NCBI RefSeq assembly: GCF_040529055.1
Contig: NZ_CP132342.1
Span: forward strand, 1,672,001-1,736,000
DNA length: 64,000 nucleotides
DNA from: Xanthomonas sontii
GTDB lineage: Bacteria > Pseudomonadota > Gammaproteobacteria > Xanthomonadales > Xanthomonadaceae
Direction of reading: 5' to 3'
Under the pieces are notes generated by a model. The model was not told where the DNA came from and did not search any database. It was given only the letters and a program-made list of their open reading frames with translations. Positions 33,190-42,660 of the stretch are shown piece by piece; within the stretch, counting starts at the first letter, position 1; every line of letters begins with the position of its first letter. The translations under genes and the position numbers were made by a program.

Positions 33190-35295
33190 ATGTCCTCACT
33201 CGCACACGCCTGCCTGATCGCCGGCCTGCTCGCCGCCGGCACCGCCGCGGCCAAGGAAACCGCGATGCCCCAAGACCCCTACGCCTGGCTCGAAGACGTC
33301 ACCGGCACCAAGGCGCTGGACTGGGTCAAGGCGCAGAACGCCAAGACCGAGGCGCGGCTGGCCGAGACCCCCGCCTTCAAGGCCCGCGAGGCCGGCATCC
33401 GCGAGGTGCTGGATTCCGACGCCAAGATCCCGGCCGTGCAGAAGATCGGCCCGTACTACTACAACCTGTGGAAGGACCGCGCCCACGAGCGCGGCCTGTG
33501 GCGCCGCACCACGCTCGATGAGTACCGCAAGCCCGAGCCGAAGTGGGAGACGGTGCTGGACCTGGACGCGCTGAACAAGGCCGAGGGCGAGAACTGGGTG
33601 TGGCATGGCGCCAACTGCCTGCGCCCGGAGTACCGCCGCTGCCTGATCGCGCTGTCGCGCGGCGGCGCCGACGCCGACGTCACCCGCGAGTTCGACCTGA
33701 GCACCAAGCAGTGGATCAAGGACGGCTTCTTCCGGCCCGAGGCCAAGGGCGGCCTGAGCTGGATCGATGCCGACACCGTCTACCTGTACACCGACTTCGG
33801 CCCCGGCTCGCTGACCAGCTCCGGCTACCCGCGCATCGTCAAGCAGTGGAAGCGCGGCACCCCGATGACCAGCGCCACCCTGGTCTACGAGGGCAAGCCG
33901 GACGACATGTACATCGCCGCGATGCACGACGACACGCCCGGCTACGAGCGCGATTTCGTCAGCCGCACGCTGGCCTTCTACAACGACGAGATGTACCTGC
34001 GCGGCGCCGACGGCCGCCTGACCAAGATCGACGTGCCCAACTCGGCCAACAAGGGCGTCCACCGCCAGTGGCTGACCCTGGAACTGCGCGATCCGTGGAC
34101 GGTGGGCGGCACGACCTACCCGGCCGGTGCGCTGCTGGTGACCAAGTTCGACGACTTCATGGCCGGCAAGCGCGACTTCCAGGTGCTGTTCGCGCCCACC
34201 GAGACCGCGTCGCTGGCGTCCTTCGCCTGGACCAAGTCGCGGTTGGTGCTGAACGTGCTCGACGACGTCAAGAGCCGCCTGTGGGTGCTGACCCCGGGCG
34301 AGGGCGAATGGGCGCGTGCAGCGTTCCCGGTCGGCGACCTGGCCTTCGGCAGCACCAGCGTGGATGCGGTGGATGCCGACGAGAACGACCAGGTGTGGCT
34401 GACCTCCACCGACTTCCTGACCCCGACCACGCTGATGCTGGCCGACGTGCAGCGCGGGCCGAAGAGCATCGAGACGCTGAAGGCGATGCCGAGCTTCTTC
34501 GACGCGTCCAAGGACGAGATCGAGCAGCACTTCGCCGTGTCCAAGGACGGCACCAAGGTGCCGTACTTCCTGGTCCGGCCCAAGCAGCTCAAGGCCGACG
34601 GCAGCGCGCCGACCCTGCTGTACGCCTACGGTGGCTTCGAGATCTCGATGACCCCGTTCTACTCCGGCAGCCTGGGCCGCGCCTGGCTCGACCAAGGCGG
34701 CGTGTACGCGCTGGCCAACATCCGCGGCGGCGGCGAGTACGGTCCGCGCTGGCACCAGGCGGCGCTGAAGCAGAACCGGCACAAGGCCTACGAGGACATG
34801 GCGGCGGTGGCGCAGGACCTGGTCGCGCGCAAGATCACCTCGGCCAAGCACCTGGGCGTGCAGGGCGGCAGCAACGGCGGGCTGATGGCCGGCAACATGC
34901 TGATGCAGTACCCGCAGCTGTTCGGCGCGGTGGTGGTGCAGGTGCCGCTGCTGGACATGAAGCGCTACAGCCACCTGCTGGCCGGCGCCTCGTGGATGGC
35001 CGAGTACGGCAACCCGGACACCGACGACTGGAAGTTCATCCAGACCTTCTCGCCGTATCACCTGTTCGATCCGAAGAAGACCTATCCGCCGGTGATCTTC
35101 CTGACCTCGACCCGCGACGACCGCGTGCACCCGGGCCATGCGCGGAAGATGGCGGCGAAGATGATCGATGCCGGCAAGGACGTGACCTACTACGAGAACA
35201 TCGAAGGCGGTCATGGCGGCGCGGCCAACAATGCGCAGGCGGCGCACATGCAGGCGCTGGCGTACAGCTTCCTGTGGGAGCGGCTGTCCAAGTGA
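33190..35295 (+). CDS. exported prolyl oligopeptidase (S9 family)
   Basis: 701 residues. A signal-like N-terminus (HACLIAGLLAAGTAAA) suggests a periplasmic enzyme. DPYAWLEDVTGTKALDWVKA is the usual opening of prolyl oligopeptidases, followed by the beta-propeller. Catalytic Ser561 lies in VQGGSNGGLMAGNML, Asp643/644 in TSTRDDRVHPGHARKM and His675 in IEGGHGGAAN. It cleaves short peptides after proline. A second S9 enzyme (oligopeptidase B type) lies 2.3 kb downstream, so this region carries two periplasmic peptide-degrading enzymes. Confidence 0.92.
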   Translation: MSSLAHACLIAGLLAAGTAAAKETAMPQDPYAWLEDVTGTKALDWVKAQNAKTEARLAETPAFKAREAGIREVLDSDAKIPAVQKIGPYYYNLWKDRAHERGLWRRTTLDEYRKPEPKWETVLDLDALNKAEGENWVWHGANCLRPEYRRCLIALSRGGADADVTREFDLSTKQWIKDGFFRPEAKGGLSWIDADTVYLYTDFGPGSLTSSGYPRIVKQWKRGTPMTSATLVYEGKPDDMYIAAMHDDTPGYERDFVSRTLAFYNDEMYLRGADGRLTKIDVPNSANKGVHRQWLTLELRDPWTVGGTTYPAGALLVTKFDDFMAGKRDFQVLFAPTETASLASFAWTKSRLVLNVLDDVKSRLWVLTPGEGEWARAAFPVGDLAFGSTSVDAVDADENDQVWLTSTDFLTPTTLMLADVQRGPKSIETLKAMPSFFDASKDEIEQHFAVSKDGTKVPYFLVRPKQLKADGSAPTLLYAYGGFEISMTPFYSGSLGRAWLDQGGVYALANIRGGGEYGPRWHQAALKQNRHKAYEDMAAVAQDLVARKITSAKHLGVQGGSNGGLMAGNMLMQYPQLFGAVVVQVPLLDMKRYSHLLAGASWMAEYGNPDTDDWKFIQTFSPYHLFDPKKTYPPVIFLTSTRDDRVHPGHARKMAAKMIDAGKDVTYYENIEGGHGGAANNAQAAHMQALAYSFLWERLSK

Positions 35296-35457
35296 GTGGT
35301 GTGGTCCGCGTCCCGGCTGGGGCGCGGACCATCTCCTGGCCTGGCGCGCCATCCAATGAGCGGTCGAGCCTGCGCGCAATGCGTCGCGTTGCGTCACGAT
35401 CGAGCCGGCATTGTCCGCGTTCTCAAGGTGATCTCAGGTCGTCGCCGCAGCGGGTGC

Positions 35458-35952
35458 TCAGGCCCCGTCGGCCAACGACTTGACCAGGGTCAGCGAACGG
35501 ACGTCATAACCCAGTTCTTCGTAAACCTGTAGTGCGTGGGTGTTGAAGGCCCAGACATTCAGGCGCATTTCGACACCGCCGCGCAGCGCCACCCACTCGT
35601 GCGCACGCTGCATCAGCGCCGGGCCGATCCCCTGGCCGCGATGGCGTTGGGTGATGCCCACGCTGCCCACCCGGCCGAAGCGCATGGGCTGCAGCAGTGA
35701 GTGCGATTCCGACACCATGCCGACCGTGACGAAACCGACGAGGACGCCCTGCGCTTCGGCGACGATGGTGGTGGCATTGTCCTGGCCGATGCTGCGCTTC
35801 CAGTGCGCCACGTCGCGGTCCGCCTCGCCTGGGCCGGCGAAGATGTGGGGAAACGCGTCATGGTGGACAGCGTTCACTTCCTCGCCGAGCGCGCAGATGG
35901 CAGCCAGATCGGATTCGATGGCTTCGCGATAGATGAGCAAGGCTGGCTTCAC
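35458..35952 (-). CDS. GNAT-family N-acetyltransferase
   Basis: 164 residues from GTG 35952. IYREAIESDLAAICALGEEV is a typical GNAT first strand and helix. VGSVGITQRHRGQGIGPALM holds the acetyl-CoA pyrophosphate loop (R-x-x-G-x-G/A). LNVWAFNTHALQVYEELGYD is the C-terminal motif B. Substrate unknown. 26 bases downstream of the aminotransferase gene and in the same direction, so possibly co-transcribed. Confidence 0.88.
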   Translation of the reverse strand: MKPALLIYREAIESDLAAICALGEEVNAVHHDAFPHIFAGPGEADRDVAHWKRSIGQDNATTIVAEAQGVLVGFVTVGMVSESHSLLQPMRFGRVGSVGITQRHRGQGIGPALMQRAHEWVALRGGVEMRLNVWAFNTHALQVYEELGYDVRSLTLVKSLADGA

Positions 35953-35978
35953 TCGCGTCTCCCCCGCCGCTGGTCGCC

Positions 35979-37190
35979 TCAGCGCGCCCAGCGCCCCAGC
36001 CCACGCGTGATCCGCGCCACCGCCTCCTGCAGCCGCGGCAGGCTCTGGGTGTAGGCGATGCGCACGTGCTGGCGGGCGCGATGGCGGCCGAAATCCACGC
36101 CCGGAGTGAACGCGACGTGCTCGGTTTCCAGGAAGTGCGCGCAGAACGCCTGCGCATCGTCGGTGAAATCCGACACGTCGGTGTACAGGTAGAACGCGCC
36201 CTCCGGCTCGACGTCGATGCGGAAGCCGAGCGCGCGCAGCGCCGGCAGCAGGTAGTCGCGGCGCTGCGCGAATTCGGCGCGGCGCGCTTCCAGGATCTGC
36301 AGCGTTTCCGGCAGGAAGCAGGCCAGCGCCGCGTGCTGGGCGATGCTGGGCGCGCTGATGTACAGGTTCTGCGCCAGCTTCTCCAGCGACGGCACCGCCG
36401 CGCGCGGCGCCACCAGCCAGCCCAGGCGCCAGCCGGTCATGCCGAAGTACTTGGAGAAACTGTTGAGCACGTAGGCGTCGTCGTCGACTTCCAGCACGCT
36501 GGGCGCGTCGATGCCGTAGCTGAGGCCGTGGTAGATCTCGTCCACCACCAGGTGCCCGCCGCGGGCGTGCAGCGTCTGCGACAGCGCGGCCAGTTCGGCG
36601 CGCGACAGCACGGTGCCGGTGGGATTGGCCGGCGACGCCACCAGCGCGCCGACGCTGTCCGCGTTCCAGTGCCGCTGCAGCAGCTCCGGGGTCAGCTGGT
36701 AGCGGCTGTCCGGACCGACCGGCACCAACTGCGCGGCACCTTCGACCAGGCGCAGAAAGTGGCGATTGCACGGGTAGCCGGGGTCGGCCATCAGCCAGTG
36801 GCGGCCGGGATCGACCAACAGCGCGCTGGCCAGCAGCAGCGCGCCGGAGCCGCCGGGGGTGATCAGGATGCGCGCCGGATCCAGGTCGACGTCGTGGCGC
36901 TGCCGGTAGAAGTCCGCCAGCGCCTGGCGCAGGGCCGGCAGGCCGCGCGCAGCGGTGTAGCGGGTATGGCCGGCAGCCAGCGCGGCCTGGCCGGCGGCGA
37001 CGATCGGCGCGGCGGTGGTGAAGTCCGGCTCGCCGATTTCCAGGTGGATCACGTCGTGGCCGGCCTGTTCCAGTTCGTTGGCGCGGGCCAGCAAGGCCAT
37101 CACGTGGAAGGGTTCGATCTCGCGGCTGCGCCGGCTGTAGCCGGACGCGGCGGGTGAGGCGCTGAGGGTGTCGCCGGGAAGGGAAGCCAT
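35979..37190 (-). CDS. class I/II pyridoxal-phosphate aminotransferase
   Basis: 403 residues from ATG 37190. HLEIGEPDFTTAAPIVAAGQ and YTAARGLPALRQALADFY are the N-terminal substrate and cofactor motifs. VASPANPTGTVLSRAEL and HLVVDEIYHGLSYG give the Asn and Asp that hold the cofactor. NSFSKYFGMTGWRLGWLVAP carries the Schiff-base Lys. The C-terminus has VRIAYTQSLPRLQEAVARI with the substrate-carboxylate Arg. This subgroup is usually annotated as aspartate/aromatic aminotransferase-like; the amino donor is uncertain. Confidence 0.9.
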   Translation of the reverse strand: MASLPGDTLSASPAASGYSRRSREIEPFHVMALLARANELEQAGHDVIHLEIGEPDFTTAAPIVAAGQAALAAGHTRYTAARGLPALRQALADFYRQRHDVDLDPARILITPGGSGALLLASALLVDPGRHWLMADPGYPCNRHFLRLVEGAAQLVPVGPDSRYQLTPELLQRHWNADSVGALVASPANPTGTVLSRAELAALSQTLHARGGHLVVDEIYHGLSYGIDAPSVLEVDDDAYVLNSFSKYFGMTGWRLGWLVAPRAAVPSLEKLAQNLYISAPSIAQHAALACFLPETLQILEARRAEFAQRRDYLLPALRALGFRIDVEPEGAFYLYTDVSDFTDDAQAFCAHFLETEHVAFTPGVDFGRHRARQHVRIAYTQSLPRLQEAVARITRGLGRWAR

Positions 37191-37608
37191 GCGGCCGATG
37201 ATAGAGGAGCGTGTTCCCGAGCGTGTTAGCCGCGTCCAGTCGGCGAGGTCCGGCAGATTGCGCGGTGGCTGTGGCGGCGCGACCCGGGATGGGCGCTGGA
37301 CCTGGGCGAATCGGGCGTGGGTCGGGGCCGTGCACCCCCGTGCATCTGGCGTTGCTTTCCTGGTGATCGGTCGTGTGCCGTGCGATGCGGCGCCATTCGG
37401 CTTCGCTGGCCACGGCTGCCCGCCGCGATGCCATCGCGGCACCACGGCCCGCCGATTGCCCTGCGTCACAGGCCGCACTGCCTCGGCACGCTTGCCACGG
37501 CGCAGCGTTGCAGGGAGACTCGGCCGGCACTGCGCGGCGCCCGCCCGCTGCCGCCGCCCGGCCAAGGCGGCGCGTCCCGTTGCGTTACTGCCGCCGGAGC
37601 CCCATTAG
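37191..37608. other. divergent intergenic region
   Basis: 418 bases between the aminotransferase (minus) and oligopeptidase B (plus), presumably with both promoters. The only structure noted is an 8-bp stem, GCCGCGAT/ATCGCGGC, with a three-base loop at 37422-37440. No coding frame looks real. Confidence 0.4.
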
Positions 37609-39738
37609 ATGCCTCACCGCCCCTTGCTAGCGAGCCTCGTCCTGCTCATGACCGCCTCCTTCGCTTCCTCCGCCTCCGCCGCCGCGGCGACCCCGCCGCA
37701 TCCGGCCAAGCAACCGCACGCGGTCAAGGCGCCGTTCGGCGCCGTTCGCCAGGACGCCTACTACTGGCTGCGCGACGACACGCGCAAGAACCCGCAGATG
37801 CTGGCCTATCTCAACGCCGAGAACGCCTACGCCGACCAGGTGCTGAAGCCGCTGCAGCCGCTGGAAGACCGGCTGTACGAGGAGATCGTCGGGCGCATCA
37901 AGCAGGACGACAGCAGCGTGCCGTACCGCGAGCGCGGCTACTGGTATTACACCCGCTACGAGAGCGGCAAGGACTACCCGATCCAGGCGCGCCGCAAGGG
38001 CAGCATGCAGGCGCCGGAGGAGATCCTGCTCGACGTCAACGCCATGGCCGCCGGCAAGGGCTATTTCAGCGTCGGCGACGCGGCGGTCAGCCAGGACAAC
38101 CGCATCCTGGCCTGGACCGAGGACGACGTCGGCCGTCGCCAGTACGTGGTGCGCTTCAAGAACCTGGACACCGGCGAGGTCTATGCCGACCGTATCCCCG
38201 GCGTGTCGCCGGACGTGGTGTGGGCCGACGACAACAAGACCCTGTTCTACGTCGAGAACGACCCGGAGACGCTGCTGACGGTGCGGGTCAAGAAGCACGT
38301 GCTCGGCACGCCCGCTGCGCAGGACGCGCTGGTGTACGAGGAGAAGGACGACAGCTTCTACATGGGCGTGGGCCGCACCCGCGACGACAAGTACATCGTC
38401 ATCGGCGTCGAAAGCACCGTGTCCTCCGAGCAGCGCTATGCGCCGGCCGCCGATCCGCAGCGCTTCACCGTGCTGGCGCCGCGCGAGCGCGACGTCGAGT
38501 ACCACGCCGATCATTTCGACGGCCGCTGGGTGATCCGCACCAACTGGAAGGCCAAGAACTACGCGCTGATGACCGCGCCCGATGGTGCTACCTCGCGCGA
38601 CCAGTGGCAGAGCTGGCTGCCCTACGACGAAAAGGTGTTCATCGACGGCTTCGAACTGTTCGACGGCTTCACCGCCATCGCCGAGCGCTCCGACGGCCTG
38701 GAGCGGATCCGCCTGCACTTCGCCGACGGCAAGGAGGAATACGTCAAGGCCGACGAGCCGGCGTACTCGATGGGCCTGTCGATCAATGCCGAGCCGGACA
38801 CGCCGTGGCTGCGCTACAGCTACACCTCGCTGACCACCCCGGCCACCACCTACGAACTCAACACCCGCACCGGCGAGCGCAAGCTGCTCAAGCAGCAGCC
38901 GGTGATCGGCTACGACGCAAGCAAGTACCAGACCGAGCGCGTCTGGGTGACCGCGCGCGACGGGGTCAAGGTGCCGGTGTCGCTGGTCTACAAGAAGGGC
39001 TTCAAGAAGGACGGCAGCGCCGCGCTGTACCAGTACGCCTACGGCAGCTACGGCATGTCCACCGATCCGGCGTTCAACCTGCCGGTGGTGAGCCTGCTCG
39101 ACCGTGGCGTGGTCTACGCCATCGCGCACATCCGCGGCGGCCAGGAAATGGGCCGCGACTGGTACGACCAGGGCAAGCTGCTGCACAAGAAGAACACCTT
39201 CACCGACTTCATCGACGTCACCCGCGGCCTGGTGCAGCAGGGCTACGCCGCACCGGATCGCGTCGCCGCGGCCGGCGGCAGCGCCGGCGGCCTGCTGATG
39301 GGCGCGGTGGCGAACATGGCGCCCAAGGACTACCGCGTGCTGGTGGCGCAGGTGCCGTTCGTGGACGTGGTCACCACCATGCTCGACCCGAGCATCCCGC
39401 TGACCACCAACGAGTACGACGAGTGGGGCAATCCGGAGCAGAAGGCGTACTACGACTACATGCTCAGCTACTCGCCCTACGACAACGTCAGCCGCCAGGC
39501 CTACCCGGCGATGTACGTCGGCACCGGCCTGTGGGATTCGCAGGTGCAGTACTGGGAGCCGGCCAAGTGGGTGGCCAAGCTGCGCGAGAACGACACCGGC
39601 AGCCAGCCGATCGTGTTCCGCGTCAACATGGAAGCCGGCCACGGTGGCAAGTCCGGCCGCTTCCGTCGCTACCGCGAAATGGCCGAGTCCTATGCCTTCA
39701 TGCTGGACCAGCTGGGCGTGGAGCAGCCGACCAAGTGA
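37609..39738 (+). CDS. ptrB: exported oligopeptidase B (S9A)
   Basis: 709 residues. A signal peptide (LLASLVLLMTASFASSASA) predicts periplasmic location. DAYYWLRDDTRKNPQMLAYL and YWYYTRYESGKDYPI are characteristic oligopeptidase B segments. Ser558 lies in AAGGSAGGLLMGAV, Asp643 in GTGLWDSQVQYWEP and His678 in EAGHGGKSGRFRRY. It cuts short peptides after Arg/Lys. Family members in enterobacteria are cytoplasmic, so the signal peptide is noteworthy. No gene follows for about 700 bases, which are filled with repeats. Confidence 0.92.
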   Translation: MPHRPLLASLVLLMTASFASSASAAAATPPHPAKQPHAVKAPFGAVRQDAYYWLRDDTRKNPQMLAYLNAENAYADQVLKPLQPLEDRLYEEIVGRIKQDDSSVPYRERGYWYYTRYESGKDYPIQARRKGSMQAPEEILLDVNAMAAGKGYFSVGDAAVSQDNRILAWTEDDVGRRQYVVRFKNLDTGEVYADRIPGVSPDVVWADDNKTLFYVENDPETLLTVRVKKHVLGTPAAQDALVYEEKDDSFYMGVGRTRDDKYIVIGVESTVSSEQRYAPAADPQRFTVLAPRERDVEYHADHFDGRWVIRTNWKAKNYALMTAPDGATSRDQWQSWLPYDEKVFIDGFELFDGFTAIAERSDGLERIRLHFADGKEEYVKADEPAYSMGLSINAEPDTPWLRYSYTSLTTPATTYELNTRTGERKLLKQQPVIGYDASKYQTERVWVTARDGVKVPVSLVYKKGFKKDGSAALYQYAYGSYGMSTDPAFNLPVVSLLDRGVVYAIAHIRGGQEMGRDWYDQGKLLHKKNTFTDFIDVTRGLVQQGYAAPDRVAAAGGSAGGLLMGAVANMAPKDYRVLVAQVPFVDVVTTMLDPSIPLTTNEYDEWGNPEQKAYYDYMLSYSPYDNVSRQAYPAMYVGTGLWDSQVQYWEPAKWVAKLRENDTGSQPIVFRVNMEAGHGGKSGRFRRYREMAESYAFMLDQLGVEQPTK

Positions 39739-39837
39739 GGGCCATGCGCATCGGCCGGCCTGCGGGCTGGCCGATGCGCAGGTGAGGGGCTGGCGTGACG
39801 CCGGCCCATCCCGATGTTTGGTTGGATGGCGGATGGC

Positions 39838-40380
39838 CTGTGGCTTCACGCGTCGCGGCTGAAGCCGCTCCCACAGTGAGCATGGCGGCCGAGTCGAACC
39901 TGAAGGTCGATGGCGGTGCGCCATGCCATGCAGCAGCGTTGACGGCATTGGCAATACCTTGTGTGAGGGCTTCGGTCCCGACTGCTGTGAGATCAGACGC
40001 ACCAGCGGCTTCGCGCGTCGCGGCTGAAGCCGCTCCCACAGTGAGCATGGCGGCCGAGTCGGACCTGAAGGGTCGATGGCGGATGCGCCATGCCATGCAG
40101 CAGCGCTGACGGCTTGGCAATGCCTTGTGGGAGGGACTTCAGTCCCGACTGCAATCAGATCAGATGCACCAGTGGCTTCGCGCGTCGCGACTGAAGCCGC
40201 TCCCACAGTGAGCATGGCGGCCGATTCGGACCTGAAGGGTCGATGGGCTGTGCGCCATGCCATGCAGCAGCGCTGACGGCATTGGCAATGCCTTGTGGGA
40301 GGGACTTCAGTCCCGACTGCAAAGAGTCGGACGCACCGGTGGCTTCTTCCATCGCGGCCGGAGCGGCTCCCACAGCCGCT
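39838..40380. repeat. tandem array, period about 165-167 bp
   Basis: The landmark GTCGCGGCTGAAGCCGCTCC recurs at 39852, 40017, 40184 and, diverged, 40351. Each unit also holds GCCATGCCATGCAGCAGCG and, facing the other way, TGTGGGAGGGACTTCAGTCC. Each unit thus carries a pair of opposed palindromic repeats, like paired REP elements. The long period and lack of unique spacers argue against CRISPR. It lies between ptrB and the ybaN-like gene. Confidence 0.8.
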
Positions 40381-40454
40381 GCCGCACGGCTACCTCGGTT
40401 GCGTCGGCGGGTGGTCGCCACCTGCCCGCGCCAGCGCAGGCTTATCATGCCGCC

Positions 40455-40835
40455 ATGCGCACGCACTCCCGTTTCCGCTGGGCCTGGTGGCTGCTGGCCT
40501 ATGCCAGCCTGGCGACCGGCATCGTCGGCATCTTCGTGCCGGGCTTGCCGACCACGGTGTTCGTGCTGATTGCCGCTTACGCCGCCGCGCGCGGTTCGCC
40601 GCGGCTGCGCCGGCGTCTGCTGCGCGATCCGCGTTTCGGCCGCAGCATCCGCGACTGGGAACGGCATGGCGCGGTCAGCCGCCGCGGCAAGTGGATGGCG
40701 ACGCTGACCATGGCCGCATGCGCGCTGGTGCTGCTGCTGTTCGTGCACCGGCTGTGGGTGCAGGTGCTGGCGATCGGCTGCATGAGCGCGGTGGCGCTGT
40801 GGCTGTGGTGGCGGCCGGAACCGCCGCGCGCGTGA
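40455..40835 (+). CDS. DUF454 (YbaN) inner-membrane protein
   Basis: 126 residues. WWLLAYASLATGIVGIFVPG followed by LPTTVFVLIAAYAAARGSPR is the DUF454 signature, and RDPRFGRSIRDWERHGAVSR is the conserved cytoplasmic loop. Four membrane helices are likely, two at each end. The function of YbaN proteins is not established. Confidence 0.9.
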   Translation: MRTHSRFRWAWWLLAYASLATGIVGIFVPGLPTTVFVLIAAYAAARGSPRLRRRLLRDPRFGRSIRDWERHGAVSRRGKWMATLTMAACALVLLLFVHRLWVQVLAIGCMSAVALWLWWRPEPPRA

Positions 40836-40896
40836 GCGCGCCGCGTCACGCGACCGCGGCACAGCCGGTTCATGCCGGTGTGGCTATACTCGGCGG

Positions 40897-41148
40897 ATGA
40901 GCACATCGTCCTCTTCTCCGATCCGTCTCGTTCTCTCCGCCGCTGCGTTGCTGGCCCTGGCCGGTTGCGGCAACAAGGGTCCGCTGGTGATGCCGCAGAA
41001 GCCGGTGCCGGTGGAAGCCGCGCCCGCCACGCCCGCGCCGGATGCGACGCCGCCGGCGACCACCGATCCCGCCGGGCAGGCACAGCCGGTGGACGGGCAG
41101 CGCCCGCCGGCAAACGACACCACCATGCCCACCAATGGGAATGAGTGA
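40897..41148 (+). CDS. lptM: LPS translocon maturation chaperone LptM
   Basis: 83 residues. Signal peptide and lipobox LALAGC predict a lipoprotein, and the following GNKGPLVMP is the hallmark of LptM (YifL). The rest is Pro/Ala-rich and variable. In E. coli this lipoprotein assists oxidative maturation of the LptD/LptE lipopolysaccharide translocon. Its stop codon overlaps the dapF start by eight bases, and lptM-dapF linkage is widely conserved. Confidence 0.9.
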   Translation: MSTSSSSPIRLVLSAAALLALAGCGNKGPLVMPQKPVPVEAAPATPAPDATPPATTDPAGQAQPVDGQRPPANDTTMPTNGNE

Positions 41149-41998
41149 GGCCCGCCACGACGCGCGCCTGCGTTTCAGCAAGATGCAGGGCGCGGGCAAC
41201 GATTTCGTGGTGCTCGACCTGCGCGACGGCACCCCGCCGCCGGACGCCGCACTGGCGGTGCGCCTGGCCGACCGCCACTTCGGCGTCGGCTGCGATCAGA
41301 TCCTGACCATCGAACCGCCGCGCGACGCCGCGGCGGTCGCCAGCTACCGCATCTGGAACACCGACGGCAGCGCCGCCGGGCAATGCGGCAACGGCGCACG
41401 CTGCGTCGCGGCCTGGCTGGTGCGCGACGGCAGTGCGCCGGCCACGGACGATTTCGTCATCGAAAGCCCCGCCGGCAGCCACCACATCACCCGTAGCGCC
41501 ACCGGCGAATTCGCCGTGGCGATGGGCGTGCCGCGCTTCGCCCCGGAGGACGTGCCGCTGGTCGGCTTCCCGCGTGCGCGCGAGGAGTATGTGCTGCCGC
41601 TGCAGGGCGGCAGCGTGCGCTTCGGCGCGGTGTCGATGGGCAACCCGCACGCGGTGCTGGAAGTGGGCCTGGTCGATGCGGCGCCGGTGGAACGCCTGGG
41701 GCCGTTGCTGCAGCAGCACGCCTCGTTCCCGGATTCGGTCAACGTCGGCTTTGTGCAAGTGATCGACCGCGGCCACCTGCGCCTGCGCGTGTACGAGCGC
41801 GGTGTCGGCGAGACGCTGGCCTGCGGCAGCGGCGCCTGCGCGGCGGCCGCGGTGATGATGCAGCGCGGCCGGGTCGAGCGCGACGTGCGCGTCAGCCTGC
41901 CGGGCGGCGAGCTGCGCGTGCAATGGCCGGACGACACCGCACCGGTGGTGATGTCCGGGCCGGCGACGTTCGTCTTCGATGGAGAATGGATCCGATGA
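41141..41998 (+). CDS. dapF: diaminopimelate epimerase
   Basis: 285 residues. Converts LL- to meso-diaminopimelate for lysine and peptidoglycan. [15 protein letters not shown] opens the protein. [16 protein letters not shown] holds the first catalytic Cys and [20 protein letters not shown] the second. [12 protein letters not shown] is also conserved. The start at 41141 fits the family; it overlaps lptM by eight bases and its TGA overlaps the DUF484 ATG. Confidence 0.95.
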   Translation: MSEARHDARLRFSKMQGAGNDFVVLDLRDGTPPPDAALAVRLADRHFGVGCDQILTIEPPRDAAAVASYRIWNTDGSAAGQCGNGARCVAAWLVRDGSAPATDDFVIESPAGSHHITRSATGEFAVAMGVPRFAPEDVPLVGFPRAREEYVLPLQGGSVRFGAVSMGNPHAVLEVGLVDAAPVERLGPLLQQHASFPDSVNVGFVQVIDRGHLRLRVYERGVGETLACGSGACAAAAVMMQRGRVERDVRVSLPGGELRVQWPDDTAPVVMSGPATFVFDGEWIR

Positions 41999-42660
41999 GC
42001 GACAGCCACGACAAGCTCGGTGCGCACGAGGTGGCGGCGTGGCTGCGGCGCCATCCCGGCTTCCTCAAACAGTTTCCCGACCTGGCGCTGACCCTGGTGG
42101 TACCGCGCGACGACGGTCCCACCGCGTCGCTGGCCAGCTACCAGCTGGAAGTGCTGCGCGACAAGAACCGCGAACTGTCGCGGCGGTTGGCCGACCTGGC
42201 CGCCAACGCGCAGGTCAACGAGCGGCTGGCGGTGCGCACCCATCAGTTGACCCTGGCGCTGATGCGCCAGCACAGCGCCGCCGACAGCGTGCGCGCGATG
42301 GCCGCGTCGCTGCAGGAGGATTTCCAGGGCGACCTGGTCAGCATCGTGCTGCTGCAGCCCTTGCCCGGCCTGGAACCGGCGCCGTGGCTGCAGGTGCTGG
42401 CGGCCGACGATCCGCGGCTGGCGCCGTTCCGCGATTGCCTGAAGGACGGCGAGCCGATCTGCGGCCGCCTGCAACCGGAAAAGCAGGCGCTGCTGTACGG
42501 CGAGCGCGTGGACGAAGTGCAATCCACCGCGCTGCTGCCGCTGCCCGGCCTGGGCCTGATCGCGGTCGGCAGCCGCGACCCGAACCGGTTCTATCCCGGC
42601 ATGGGTACCTTGTTCCTGCGCATGATGGGCGAGGCGCTGGCGGTGGCGTTGCAGCGATGA
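41995..42660 (+). CDS. DUF484 family protein
   Basis: 221 residues. [20 protein letters not shown] opens the DUF484 pattern. [20 protein letters not shown] is a coiled coil (about 50-70). The rest is a GAF-like fold (about 85-215) with [20 protein letters not shown]. Role unknown. The dapF-DUF484-xerC order is conserved across gammaproteobacteria, and both junctions here are ATGA overlaps. Confidence 0.92.
   Translation: MSDSHDKLGAHEVAAWLRRHPGFLKQFPDLALTLVVPRDDGPTASLASYQLEVLRDKNRELSRRLADLAANAQVNERLAVRTHQLTLALMRQHSAADSVRAMAASLQEDFQGDLVSIVLLQPLPGLEPAPWLQVLAADDPRLAPFRDCLKDGEPICGRLQPEKQALLYGERVDEVQSTALLPLPGLGLIAVGSRDPNRFYPGMGTLFLRMMGEALAVALQR

Noticed and set aside
33196..35397. 733-codon frame antisense to the S9 peptidase gene, and similar long frames antisense to ptrB (37627-40263) and the PQQ dehydrogenase (57201-59396)
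   Set aside because: Composition is His/Val/Gln-rich without domains, and the opposite strand holds unmistakable enzymes with catalytic triads or metal ligands.
39838..40380. CRISPR array
   Set aside because: Units are about 165 bp and nearly identical along their length. There are no short direct repeats with unique spacers and no cas genes.
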